Shown here: positions 18,567 to 28,019 of the stretch, one piece after another
Position numbering within the stretch: the stretch's first letter is position 1
Layout of the letters: the number at the start of each line of letters is the position of its first letter
Origin: a virus
DNA: 40,784 nt
Direction: 5' to 3' (one strand)
Virus record (IMG/VR): IMGVR_UViG_3300042298_003217
Span: 1 to 40,784 of that record
Notes under the pieces: model-generated
Databases searched by the model: none
Seen by the model: only the letters and a program-made list of their open reading frames with translations
What the model was told of the DNA's origin: nothing
Translations under genes and position numbers: made by a program

Positions 18567-19814
18567 TTATAGATTTCCGGTTATTCTCTCACACCATCCC
18601 TTAGATTCAGAATATGGCCATACAACCCAATACTTTGGTTTTTCAACAGTTTGGAATTCTCTCCAAACCTTACAATATCCGTCAGGATCTCTCATCATAC
18701 TTGCAATTTCATTTTTATCCGCATCTTTTCTATATAACGTTTCATCATTTTTATCGTGAAATGCAACAACCCAAAAATCATAATCTTGCTCAGGTACTTG
18801 TTGTTTGTATATGTCAATACAATGTTTAAATATTGATGTAAAACTATTTAACCATTCTTCTTCATCTTCAATAACAGGATTTGGTGGATATTGTTTATCT
18901 AAAGTATGTTTTTGTATTGCTCTTTTTGAAAAAAGAAGACCGGCATATTTTTCATAATCTCTCAAAGTTCTTTCAGTACCAAATCCATAAGGACCATCAT
19001 GACCTTTTTGTTCTTCACCATCCATACCAAATAATTGTCTATTTAAAAGATGTGATTTATTATTTTTCTCAACCCATTGTTTGTCATCGTCCCACTGTTT
19101 TGTTCTTCCTTTTCTTGTATATTCATGCCAAATAAGAACTTTATGTGGATGGAACAAATCATATCCGTGGGTATAAGCCCTAACCGCAATTGAAATTTCC
19201 TCACCATGAAAATAATATTCAGGATTATGTTGTACTTCTTTGGCAAATTCTCCCAATGTAAAACAATAATGAGCTGAATAGAATCTTGCGGGTATTGGTT
19301 CTTTTAACTTATTCCAATTTGGAATTGTTTCAGGTAAAAAGAAAACGGGTGATTCAGGAATAAATCTATCAAAAACCATTCTCCAAGGTTCTTTAACCCT
19401 TCCAGCAGGATCGTTATCAGGATCAAATGAAGAAACATATCCAGTTAATAAAGGTTTTTTATAACCTTTTTTCTGTAGTTGTTTTACCATCTTAATCATC
19501 TCTTCATCCCAATTTTTTTCAAACCTCATGTGAGAGTCAATTTGGAGTGTGTATTCTTCACCTTCATATAACTGTTGAACTTGATTTCTAGCCCAACAAA
19601 CTCCTTTTGAATCTGTATAGATTATATCTAAAATTCTAAATCTTTTATCTCCTTTATATTCATCTAAATTATCAAAACCATCTTCTGGATGATATTGTCT
19701 TGCAATACCAAAGATTAAATTTTTTGGTCTTTTAGCGTTATCTATTGCGCTTTTTATTGTTTTAATTAATTCTGGATCTCTATAAGATGCTATTTGTATG
19801 AAGATTTTACTCAT
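18567..19814 (-). CDS. GlcNAc-transferase family (PF11397-like, GT60-type) glycosyltransferase (415 aa)
   Basis: The product begins MSKIFIQIASYRDPELIKTI and contains GVCWARNQVQQLYEGEEYTL followed by QIDSHMRFEKNWD. These are the signatures of the GlcNAc glycosyltransferase family, whose eukaryotic members attach GlcNAc to hydroxyproline of Skp1. D93-S94-H95 takes the place of the DxD metal-binding motif. Downstream are GYVSSFDP, FHGEEISIAVRAYTHGYDLF (the second acceptor/catalytic region) and a WHEY segment, all in the usual order. Length fits a complete family member. The gene starts at ATG 19814, 65 bases after the 1,395-residue adhesin. It is first of the three-gene glycosylation block. Bacterial and viral members exist, so the hydroxyproline substrate should not be assumed here. 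Confidence 0.85.
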   Translation of the reverse strand: MSKIFIQIASYRDPELIKTIKSAIDNAKRPKNLIFGIARQYHPEDGFDNLDEYKGDKRFRILDIIYTDSKGVCWARNQVQQLYEGEEYTLQIDSHMRFEKNWDEEMIKMVKQLQKKGYKKPLLTGYVSSFDPDNDPAGRVKEPWRMVFDRFIPESPVFFLPETIPNWNKLKEPIPARFYSAHYCFTLGEFAKEVQHNPEYYFHGEEISIAVRAYTHGYDLFHPHKVLIWHEYTRKGRTKQWDDDKQWVEKNNKSHLLNRQLFGMDGEEQKGHDGPYGFGTERTLRDYEKYAGLLFSKRAIQKHTLDKQYPPNPVIEDEEEWLNSFTSIFKHCIDIYKQQVPEQDYDFWVVAFHDKNDETLYRKDADKNEIASMMRDPDGYCKVWREFQTVEKPKYWVVWPYSESKGWCERITGNL

Positions 19815-19879
19815 TATTTAATAGTTATTTTTTTATATTATAAATGTTTTTTTTTAAAAGTAATTATTTCAAAAAAAAA

Positions 19880-22800
19880 TTAACAAGGATTACCCCATTG
19901 TGGTCTAGTCGATGTTCCACCAGCCCAATTATTCGTACCTGTGTCAAATCCGATAGGTTTAGTTGGAATATTTACAACACACCAATTACTTAAATCTTGA
20001 TTGAATTGTGTTGATGCTGAGAACATATAACTCATATTTGGCGATGTTATTGCTGAGACTGACCAACCACTTATTGATGGACTACCTCCATTATTAAATG
20101 TTGCTGCGGATATAAACATACCATAAAAACTTGTCGATGCAATATTATTTATAATCCAAGAACCTATATCTTGATCAAAATCCTCAGCATTTCTGAACAT
20201 TTCTTCAAATGAAGTAACACTAGACACATCCCAACTATTTAATGGTTGATTAAATAATTTAGCACTTTCAAACATATAACTCATATCCGTAACATTTGAA
20301 ACATCCCAACTATTTAATGGTTGATTAAATGTTCCAGCACTTACAAACATATAACTCATATCCGTAACCGCCGAAGTAGACCACGAATTAATATTTTGAT
20401 CAAATAACTGAGCACTATAGAACATATAACTCATATCGGTGACGTTCGAAACATCCCAATTATTTAATGGTTGATTAAATGGAGTATTTCTAAACATACC
20501 GTCCATATCTGTAACCGCAGATGTTATCCATAAATTAAGATTTTGATCAAAATCCTCCGCACTAAAGAACATTTGACTCATACCTGTTACATTTGACGTA
20601 TTCCAAAATCCTATTGCTTGGTTAAATACCTTTGCCCCTGTAAACATTTCATTCATGTTTGTTACACCAGAGGTTTTATTGTGCCATGAATTTAATGGTT
20701 GATTAAATGATGTTGCCGCTCTGAACATTCTGTACATTGTGGTAACATTTGACACGTTCCAATTGTTAATTGATTGATCAAAGTCTTCTGCACCAAAGAA
20801 TGTTCTACTCATATCAGTTACATTTGAAACATTCCAACCACTTAAAGGTTGATTAAAGTCTATAGCCGATTGGAATGTTCCTACCATAGTTGTAACTCCT
20901 GAAATATTCCAAGAATTTATATTTTTATTAAAAGAACTGGCATCTCTAAATGTTTCATCTAAATTAATTACATTAAATGTGTCCCAACTATTCAAAGGTT
21001 GGTTAAACGAAGTTGCGGATCTGAATGTGCCAGACATTCCTGTAACTCCTGAAATATTCCAAGAATTTATATTTTGATTAAAGGATGTTGCTCCTCTAAA
21101 CATATCATTCATACTAGTTACATTACTTAAATCCCATAAACTTGGGTTATTTATTGTGACTAAACTAGTACAATTCATAAACATTTCATCAAGATTGGTT
21201 GTTCCTGATAATGAAGGATAATCAACAGTACCTGATAATGTTAGGTTATTAGCCCCCTTGAAATAAGCCCCATCATTACCCAATAAAACTTGACCCCATC
21301 TGTTAACATGTAATAATTTAACTTTATCATTATTTGAACTACCTGAGAATTTGAAACCTTCTATCTGACCAACAATTTTAACTATATAATCATCAGGAGA
21401 GGCATATGTGTGTAATGTTAATGGATCGTTCCACGTTGTAATAGTATCACTATTTCCATCACCCCAATAAACAGTAAAGTTATACGTACCAGTACTTATC
21501 AAAGGTAATTGTAAATCACCACTTACTGTTGATGTTCCATCAGTATTAGATGTTCTCCACAAAGTAATAAATGAAATACAACCTATTACATTATCTGATA
21601 TTACATTTGACTCATAACCATATACAGTATCAATAATTTTAAAATTATATGTGTCATTTAAATTAGTTCCATTTAGTATATTTGGAATTGTTGTGGTTGT
21701 TGTTCCGTTTGGTGATAATCCCGCAAATGGATATAAATTAAACCATCCTGAAGCGCCTGAATACATTAACATGTAAGATCCACTTCCTCCTGTTACTGAA
21801 TAATTGGTAATAGCACTATATTCAAAATTTCCTCTTATACAACCACCGTCATCACAATCACACTCGATATCAAAACTATTTAAAATAATTCCACCAATAA
21901 ATCCACAACTTTCACAAGATATGTCATAATCTATTGATAAATCTACTTCAACACCAACATCAGAAAGAGGAAAATTAGGATTACAATCTGTTTTAATATT
22001 TATTGTGTTATTTATAAGATCAATTTTTACTTCATCAATATAATCGTATGATTCTATTAAACTCGTAACTTCATTTATTAATTGAAATTCTGTAGGGTAT
22101 TCTGACAATGTATTTGCCGTAAAAAATTCAGAAGTTTTACTTTCACCACTTACAATAGTTTCTAATGTAAAAATTGCAAAATTTAAAATACAGTTTGTGT
22201 CACCGCTAGTTAAATCTTTATATCCCTCCAATAACATTTGTTGAGGCCCTTTTTGTATAACCCCACTTTCAGTAAATGTATTTTCACAACTTATAAAATA
22301 ATTTGTGCTGGTATACCTGTTTTTTCCACCTATTATAACAGTACCTGTTTGGCTACAACCAGAAATGTCTGTTACAGTTAATGAATATGTTCCGGCGGTT
22401 AATCCTGTAACATGACTAGATGTTTGTCCATTAACATTAGATGACCAATTATAAGTAAATGTTGGAGTACCTGCGGTAACAAATACCCATATTTCGCCAT
22501 CACTACCTAATACTGTATCAATAGGGTATAATTCAAAACCTACTGTTGTTGATGACGCAACCAAAACATTTTCACTAACATTACATCTATTACCTGATGA
22601 TAATTCAGTAACACTAGCGGTATATGTACCATAACTTAATCCGGTATACGTATAAGAACTAAAAGAACCTGTAATGATATTTTCGCCTGTTAGTTGATAT
22701 TGAAAAGGCCCTGATGTACCTGAAACTTCTAATTTTACCGCCCCATTTTCTTGACCACATGTTGTCCCAGTGGTATATAATTCAAGATTAAAAAGTGGTG

Positions 22801-24067
22801 TATTATTAATTACGTAAGTGTTTGTATAATCACATCCTCCAGCATCGGATATCGTAAGTGTATAAATTCCACTTGTAAGATTATTGAATTGAACGGATGG
22901 ACTGTTTGTAACTTGAGTTTGAGTATCTCCTAAACTGTCTGTTAATTCATATGTAAATACCGGTGTTCCGCCATTTATTATTACATCTATTCTACCTCCA
23001 AAGTCATTACAATTTGAATTAGTAGTTCTTATTGATACAATGTTGAAACTACGTGGTGAAAATAATGTAACATTAGATATAAATTTACACAATCCGGCGT
23101 CGGTAACCATGAAATAAAATATTCCTGCCGGAACATTTGTAAATGTATAATTATTAGTTAAAATAGTGTCAGATTCTCCTGTAGACCCTGAAATATAATA
23201 TGGTGAAGTTCCACCAGTTATTATAACTTTAACTTGACCATCTGAATTAAAACAACTTGGTTGTTGTAAAACTTGAACACTACCAACTCCAGGTGGCGAA
23301 ACAAGTCCAACTTGAGCGGTTTTTGTTACTGCGCAACCTGTACTATCTGTTACAGTAACTGAATAACTACCATTTGTTAAATCTATTAAAGAACTGGTTG
23401 TTTCACCATTATTCCACAAATAAGTGTATGGTGCCGATCCTGTAAGTCCTGTTATATAAACTTTACCAAATCCAGTTCCAGGTGGATCACTATTACATGG
23501 TGTTTGATCGATTATGTAGAAACCGTAATCAAATGTGGTAGAACTTTTAATAACACAAGATTCTGTTTTTCCTGTACAACCACCCCCATCATTTGCTATC
23601 ACATAATAAGTTCCAGCACTCAGTGAATTAAAAATAAATTGGTTATTTAATATATTCACCGCAGAACTAACTAAACCATTTAAATTATATAGGTAAAAAG
23701 AGGCGTTACTATAAAAATTCTGAGTTTGCGCTGTTATAGATCCGTTATTTAAACCACAAATTGTATTTTGTTTTGTAAAACTAACGCAAGTTCCGCTAGA
23801 TATATAAAAAGTTACTAATACCCCGTTGTTATATGGACTTGAGTCTTTAACAAAAAAACTATATGTTCCTGCCGATAATGATCCTAAACCGTAGACAGGT
23901 GAATTATTCCCGACACCAAAATCCTCGAAGGTACCCGCCAATGAACTTGGAGTCTCCCAAATTAATGTGTAGGCCGGACTACCCCCAAACATATTTATAT
24001 TAAAAGCGCCAGAACTATTATTTGTACAATCCCCGGTAGTATTTAAAATATAATCAATTGTTGGCAT
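19880..24067 (-). CDS. Giant adhesin: seven SprB-like units, PKD-like cap, BspA/DUF285 array (1,395 aa)
   Basis: Residues 1-565 contain about seven SprB-like units. Each has a Cys-containing start, a G(G/S)xxPYxYxW-type core and an SAGTYxxxVxDxxGC end (for example LTAGTYSLTVTDISGC). SprB repeats are characteristic of Flavobacterium gliding adhesins. A middle domain (about 590-730) ends in DLSIDYDISC. A PKD-like unit with VYWGDGN (about 842-919) precedes about 16 BspA/DUF285 repeats (about 962-1372; [20 protein letters not shown] type). There is no signal peptide, so it is not exported as a cell-surface adhesin would be and more likely sits in the virion. The start overlaps the wedge gene stop in TAATG. 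The role is probably host surface binding. Confidence 0.8.
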   Translation of the reverse strand: MPTIDYILNTTGDCTNNSSGAFNINMFGGSPAYTLIWETPSSLAGTFEDFGVGNNSPVYGLGSLSAGTYSFFVKDSSPYNNGVLVTFYISSGTCVSFTKQNTICGLNNGSITAQTQNFYSNASFYLYNLNGLVSSAVNILNNQFIFNSLSAGTYYVIANDGGGCTGKTESCVIKSSTTFDYGFYIIDQTPCNSDPPGTGFGKVYITGLTGSAPYTYLWNNGETTSSLIDLTNGSYSVTVTDSTGCAVTKTAQVGLVSPPGVGSVQVLQQPSCFNSDGQVKVIITGGTSPYYISGSTGESDTILTNNYTFTNVPAGIFYFMVTDAGLCKFISNVTLFSPRSFNIVSIRTTNSNCNDFGGRIDVIINGGTPVFTYELTDSLGDTQTQVTNSPSVQFNNLTSGIYTLTISDAGGCDYTNTYVINNTPLFNLELYTTGTTCGQENGAVKLEVSGTSGPFQYQLTGENIITGSFSSYTYTGLSYGTYTASVTELSSGNRCNVSENVLVASSTTVGFELYPIDTVLGSDGEIWVFVTAGTPTFTYNWSSNVNGQTSSHVTGLTAGTYSLTVTDISGCSQTGTVIIGGKNRYTSTNYFISCENTFTESGVIQKGPQQMLLEGYKDLTSGDTNCILNFAIFTLETIVSGESKTSEFFTANTLSEYPTEFQLINEVTSLIESYDYIDEVKIDLINNTINIKTDCNPNFPLSDVGVEVDLSIDYDISCESCGFIGGIILNSFDIECDCDDGGCIRGNFEYSAITNYSVTGGSGSYMLMYSGASGWFNLYPFAGLSPNGTTTTTIPNILNGTNLNDTYNFKIIDTVYGYESNVISDNVIGCISFITLWRTSNTDGTSTVSGDLQLPLISTGTYNFTVYWGDGNSDTITTWNDPLTLHTYASPDDYIVKIVGQIEGFKFSGSSNNDKVKLLHVNRWGQVLLGNDGAYFKGANNLTLSGTVDYPSLSGTTNLDEMFMNCTSLVTINNPSLWDLSNVTSMNDMFRGATSFNQNINSWNISGVTGMSGTFRSATSFNQPLNSWDTFNVINLDETFRDASSFNKNINSWNISGVTTMVGTFQSAIDFNQPLSGWNVSNVTDMSRTFFGAEDFDQSINNWNVSNVTTMYRMFRAATSFNQPLNSWHNKTSGVTNMNEMFTGAKVFNQAIGFWNTSNVTGMSQMFFSAEDFDQNLNLWITSAVTDMDGMFRNTPFNQPLNNWDVSNVTDMSYMFYSAQLFDQNINSWSTSAVTDMSYMFVSAGTFNQPLNSWDVSNVTDMSYMFESAKLFNQPLNSWDVSSVTSFEEMFRNAEDFDQDIGSWIINNIASTSFYGMFISAATFNNGGSPSISGWSVSAITSPNMSYMFSASTQFNQDLSNWCVVNIPTKPIGFDTGTNNWAGGTSTRPQWGNPC

Positions 24068-27000
24068 TATTTATTACAATATATATCAAAATTTATTTTT
24101 AATCTTATTAAAAAATTTAAACCTCTTTTAGATTCTGAACATAGTAAGTTATATATTACAACTTTATTGTCGATAGTGTAATAGTAAGATAAACCAAGAG
24201 AATTTAAAGATTGTAAAGCGTTTGATAGTCCGTAATCCCAGTCTGACTGATTTGGATAACTTACATCAGGTGTATTAAATCCAACCCCATTAAAGAAAAC
24301 AAAAGAACTAACTAAAGAATTATCAAAAACAATTTCAACAACCCATTGACTTGTCATGGTGTCTAACTCACAATTTGTTAATTCTGTTGGCACTTCATCA
24401 GTAACAAAATCTGATAAAATTGTACCAAAATTTAAAATATCGGGATCACCAGTACCAGGATATCTTTCACATTCAACAGATTGGGTAGGACATATATCAG
24501 GAAAAAAATCTCCATTGGCTTCACAAGGTGTGCAAGGTATTGGTTCTAATTGGCACCCTTGTTGTCTTCTCCAAACAAATTTTTGTCTATGAAAAGCGGA
24601 ATTTTCATATTTTACACCAGTATTCCAAATTGTACTAGCGGGAATCATTTGTTCAACTAATCTAACCCAATAATCACCTAAACCTTTAACATACTGAATC
24701 ATTGTATTGTAGTTAAAGTTATCGTTTTGGACTCCAGCTAAATTTTGTGATTCTAAATATTTCCAGTAAATTGATTCTAAAGTTGGATACCCCATTGTTT
24801 TTCCATTGCCGGCAAATTGTCTATTCCTAACATTAATCATGTTAACCCAAAAAGTTTGAGCAAATTCAAAAAAAGTTGTTTGAGCGGGTTTTGGATCTAT
24901 TTCAGTCCAATCTACCCCACCTTTTTTTGGATATTCAGAATATGGATTAGGTACACAATTTGTTGGTGCCACATAATTCAAACCTTGATTAGGTATAGGG
25001 AAATTAAATTCTTTAGACATATACCAAACATCGTACACTAAACCTTGTGCAGGATTCATAAATAAATCCACGTTTTTCACATTTAAAACTAATCTATCAT
25101 CAGAAGTTTCATATCTTGCATAAAAATTACCATCATAATTTTCTCTCAAACCATTATCTCTATTTGTCCAACTTTTTTTGTTATCAACAATTGGCGTTAG
25201 TTCAAAACCCAAATTAGTATATGGCAACTTTCTAAATCTATCTAAATAAACCTGTCCATATGTATATGGTATTAGAGTAGTTTGATAATTTGGATTTGCC
25301 CCTGTAAAAACACTATTAGTCAAATCAGGTTGTTCTGGCGCTCTATGATCTGGTGTTTGTTCAAACCAACCACTACCTATTTGAAAAAAATAATTTTCAG
25401 TATCAGGTGGAGTTTGCGGATAACCTTGACTATCAATTGGGTATTCATCTATCGTTATACTAACATCAGTATAGGTAATTTGGGTTGTATACCCTGTAAA
25501 TTCATCACCATAGATTGTAAAAGTGTCGGTAGGATCTAATACAGGTGTTTCTTTGGCATATGTACCTCCAGATATTTTTGCAAACTGTTGGTTAAAATCG
25601 GCCATATTAATTTTTTGATCCGCCACATAAACATACTCATTAAATTCAACCAAAGATTCTGGCGCACCAATTAATCTCATTAAAGTTTCAATTGATTTTC
25701 TTGTACCTTTTGATTTAAAAAGCCAAGAAGCATTTAAAACAACATTTTTATAAAATTGTATATTTAATTCATCTGGTGTCGGAGCATTACCAACACCCGT
25801 AAAATTTGATTTTGTATAGTTTCCGCTACCAAAAATTGAATTTAAAAAATCATCATTTGTAATTGGAGATATATTTGTATTCCAACCCAATGTCTGAGCC
25901 AAATTTTTTAATAATTGTGATGGGATATCATTTCCGGTATTATAGTTTACGGAATTCATATATGCCAAAGCATTTATATATTTTCTAGTCTCATCAAAAC
26001 TACGACCATAAATCTGTAAAACTTTTTCCATTTTACGATCTTCCGTATCAAAATCTTTAAAAGCGCCTGTTGTTAAAAACCTTGAAACTAAATTTGTTCT
26101 ATATGAATCAAAATTTTCAGATATATCATTTATCTTTGTGAGATAATTTTCAAAACTATCGGTCAATATATCTAAATTCCACACATCATAAAGTGGCCAC
26201 GTAACAAGATCTTTTCCAACATAATATGTTCCATCCTCATTCTGTCTAGGCACATTAAAAGATGCGGTATAAATAGGTGTTTGACTTCTATTTAATAAAA
26301 AATCTTCAACCTCATCAAAGTTTTCGTTAAAGGATACATTTACTTCAGCGTCGTTTGGTCTAATAACCAAATCACTATAAAATATAGATAAACCTGAAAA
26401 AGGATTACCTGAAACATATATTTTTAAAGTTCCACTACTCAATGATTGAGTAGGAATTAAATAAGTTAAAACATATTCTTGATTATTTAGATAGAGAGAA
26501 TATTTTGCAAAATTTACCGTTAAATTTCTTAATTCAGATACCTCAATTTCTTTTAAACTTAAATTTCTTGTAGAATTTATTGTAAAATCAATTTCAAAAG
26601 GATTTCTAAGTCTTGAGACATTTAATTCAAAACTTGTTTCATCCATAATTGGATTATAAACAATGTTATTAGCGGTAGGTCCTTTTTTGTAATTTGAACC
26701 TAAATATGTTGAAACAATTGCGGCTGGAAAATAATTAATTATTTTTTGAATGGATGTTTCCATTCTTTTTACCATAGAACCAAATAAGGTGAAATTTGTT
26801 ACTTCGGATAAATCAAAGTTAGGATAAACTTTAAAATTATTTTCAACAATAGTTTTCGATTCATTTATTGTTAATATTCCCAATGAATCTAAATTTATTG
26901 GGTCTGAAAATATTCCAGTTATAAAATTTCTATTACTTTTTTCAGTAATACTTTCTGTAAATTCAAAATTACCTTGTGTTAACCCGCCTCCTTGGGTTAA

Positions 27001-27081
27001 CTGTAACCCAACTAAATTATCTGAGAATGTGCGTTCTCCAGATGGTTTTTGTGGTGGGCAGGTATATTTTTTTATCGCCAT
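24067..27081 (-). CDS. Baseplate wedge protein, P2 gpI / T4 gp7-like (1,004 aa)
   Basis: A segment at about residues 327-474 has the order seen in Tail_P2_I proteins: a helical region, then IPSQLLKNLAQTLGWN, then NASWLFKSKGTRKSIETLM and RLIGAP. In P2 this family (gpI) pairs with the gp6-like gpJ, and it corresponds to T4 gp7 in the wedge. The remaining 500 residues and the N-terminal 300 are beta-rich and unrecognised. The last 110 residues (ending LIRLKINFDIYCNK) look similar to the middle domain of the downstream adhesin, possibly an attachment domain for it. Starts and stops overlap both neighbours by TAATG. The T4 size is 1,032 residues, close to this one. Confidence 0.65.
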   Translation of the reverse strand: MAIKKYTCPPQKPSGERTFSDNLVGLQLTQGGGLTQGNFEFTESITEKSNRNFITGIFSDPINLDSLGILTINESKTIVENNFKVYPNFDLSEVTNFTLFGSMVKRMETSIQKIINYFPAAIVSTYLGSNYKKGPTANNIVYNPIMDETSFELNVSRLRNPFEIDFTINSTRNLSLKEIEVSELRNLTVNFAKYSLYLNNQEYVLTYLIPTQSLSSGTLKIYVSGNPFSGLSIFYSDLVIRPNDAEVNVSFNENFDEVEDFLLNRSQTPIYTASFNVPRQNEDGTYYVGKDLVTWPLYDVWNLDILTDSFENYLTKINDISENFDSYRTNLVSRFLTTGAFKDFDTEDRKMEKVLQIYGRSFDETRKYINALAYMNSVNYNTGNDIPSQLLKNLAQTLGWNTNISPITNDDFLNSIFGSGNYTKSNFTGVGNAPTPDELNIQFYKNVVLNASWLFKSKGTRKSIETLMRLIGAPESLVEFNEYVYVADQKINMADFNQQFAKISGGTYAKETPVLDPTDTFTIYGDEFTGYTTQITYTDVSITIDEYPIDSQGYPQTPPDTENYFFQIGSGWFEQTPDHRAPEQPDLTNSVFTGANPNYQTTLIPYTYGQVYLDRFRKLPYTNLGFELTPIVDNKKSWTNRDNGLRENYDGNFYARYETSDDRLVLNVKNVDLFMNPAQGLVYDVWYMSKEFNFPIPNQGLNYVAPTNCVPNPYSEYPKKGGVDWTEIDPKPAQTTFFEFAQTFWVNMINVRNRQFAGNGKTMGYPTLESIYWKYLESQNLAGVQNDNFNYNTMIQYVKGLGDYWVRLVEQMIPASTIWNTGVKYENSAFHRQKFVWRRQQGCQLEPIPCTPCEANGDFFPDICPTQSVECERYPGTGDPDILNFGTILSDFVTDEVPTELTNCELDTMTSQWVVEIVFDNSLVSSFVFFNGVGFNTPDVSYPNQSDWDYGLSNALQSLNSLGLSYYYTIDNKVVIYNLLCSESKRGLNFLIRLKINFDIYCNK

Positions 27082-27989
27082 TATTCAGTTATATTCGTAA
27101 AGTTTTTACTGAAGTCTATGTTATTGTTTCTATCTTCCCTAACCTCAAATAATAATTTATTAAACCCATCTCTGACTTCATATAAGTTATACTGTTTGAA
27201 TATATTATTATTACTATCATACATTGTATATATTCCATCCTCCATAGATTTGGTTTGATTTCCAAATAACGCTATCGCTAATGTTGAAATATCATTATCG
27301 ACTATTTCAATGTCTATTGATATTGGATTAAAAAACGTATTTGTTACTATGATATTTTGGTTTGGTTGCCCAATATATGGTATTGCGTTTGGTTTATTAG
27401 ACGGTGCGGATGAGGGTGTTAAAGTACAAAAAATAAGATTGGTATTTGTATCCGTATATCTATATCTTATTGCTTTAGATGAAGTATTAGTTAAATTTTG
27501 TACTACGGGTTCACAAAAAAAAGATGAAGTTATTAATCTATAAAAATTTGGTATTTTTGTACCATCAGAATTAAGATATTCAATCCTAAAACCAACTAAA
27601 CCTTGGTTAACAAATTTATTTCTGTAGTTACTTGGAACAGAATTTAGATCTATAACTAAACCCCTAACATTTGGTAGGGCAGATAAAACTCCGCAATCCA
27701 AAATCGTTGTTCTTATTTGTACGGGTCTAATATAAACAGTATAGATACCCAACCTATTAAACTGTTCTGTCGGTAATCTTAAATTATAAAGACCACCCAA
27801 TATTTCAACATTTGGAAATCCTCCTGTTTCATTATTATTAAAATAAGGTTTAATAACCGATAAAGAATTTAATCTTGTTAGAACAAAATTATCAGTTTCG
27901 TCTCTTGATGGGGTATAATTTAATATCACCTCCATATCTTCGGGAGAACAATCCGCAGGTCTTATATTACCGTATGTACCAACCGCCAT
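27081..27989 (-). CDS. Probable virion structural protein, unrecognised (302 aa)
   Basis: I do not recognise this family. The protein begins MAVGTYGNIRPADCSPEDME. It appears mostly beta, with polar Asn- and Thr-rich stretches and no signal peptide, membrane segment or catalytic motif. It lies between a PKD-containing structural protein and the gp7/gpI-like wedge gene and shares the TAATG junction with the latter, so it is probably co-translated with it. A baseplate or tail-peripheral role is inferred from position only. The 30-base gap upstream contains an ATATTTAT element. Confidence 0.5.
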   Translation of the reverse strand: MAVGTYGNIRPADCSPEDMEVILNYTPSRDETDNFVLTRLNSLSVIKPYFNNNETGGFPNVEILGGLYNLRLPTEQFNRLGIYTVYIRPVQIRTTILDCGVLSALPNVRGLVIDLNSVPSNYRNKFVNQGLVGFRIEYLNSDGTKIPNFYRLITSSFFCEPVVQNLTNTSSKAIRYRYTDTNTNLIFCTLTPSSAPSNKPNAIPYIGQPNQNIIVTNTFFNPISIDIEIVDNDISTLAIALFGNQTKSMEDGIYTMYDSNNNIFKQYNLYEVRDGFNKLLFEVREDRNNNIDFSKNFTNITE

Positions 27990-28019
27990 AGAACTAAGTT
28001 TTTTTAATAAATATTTATT

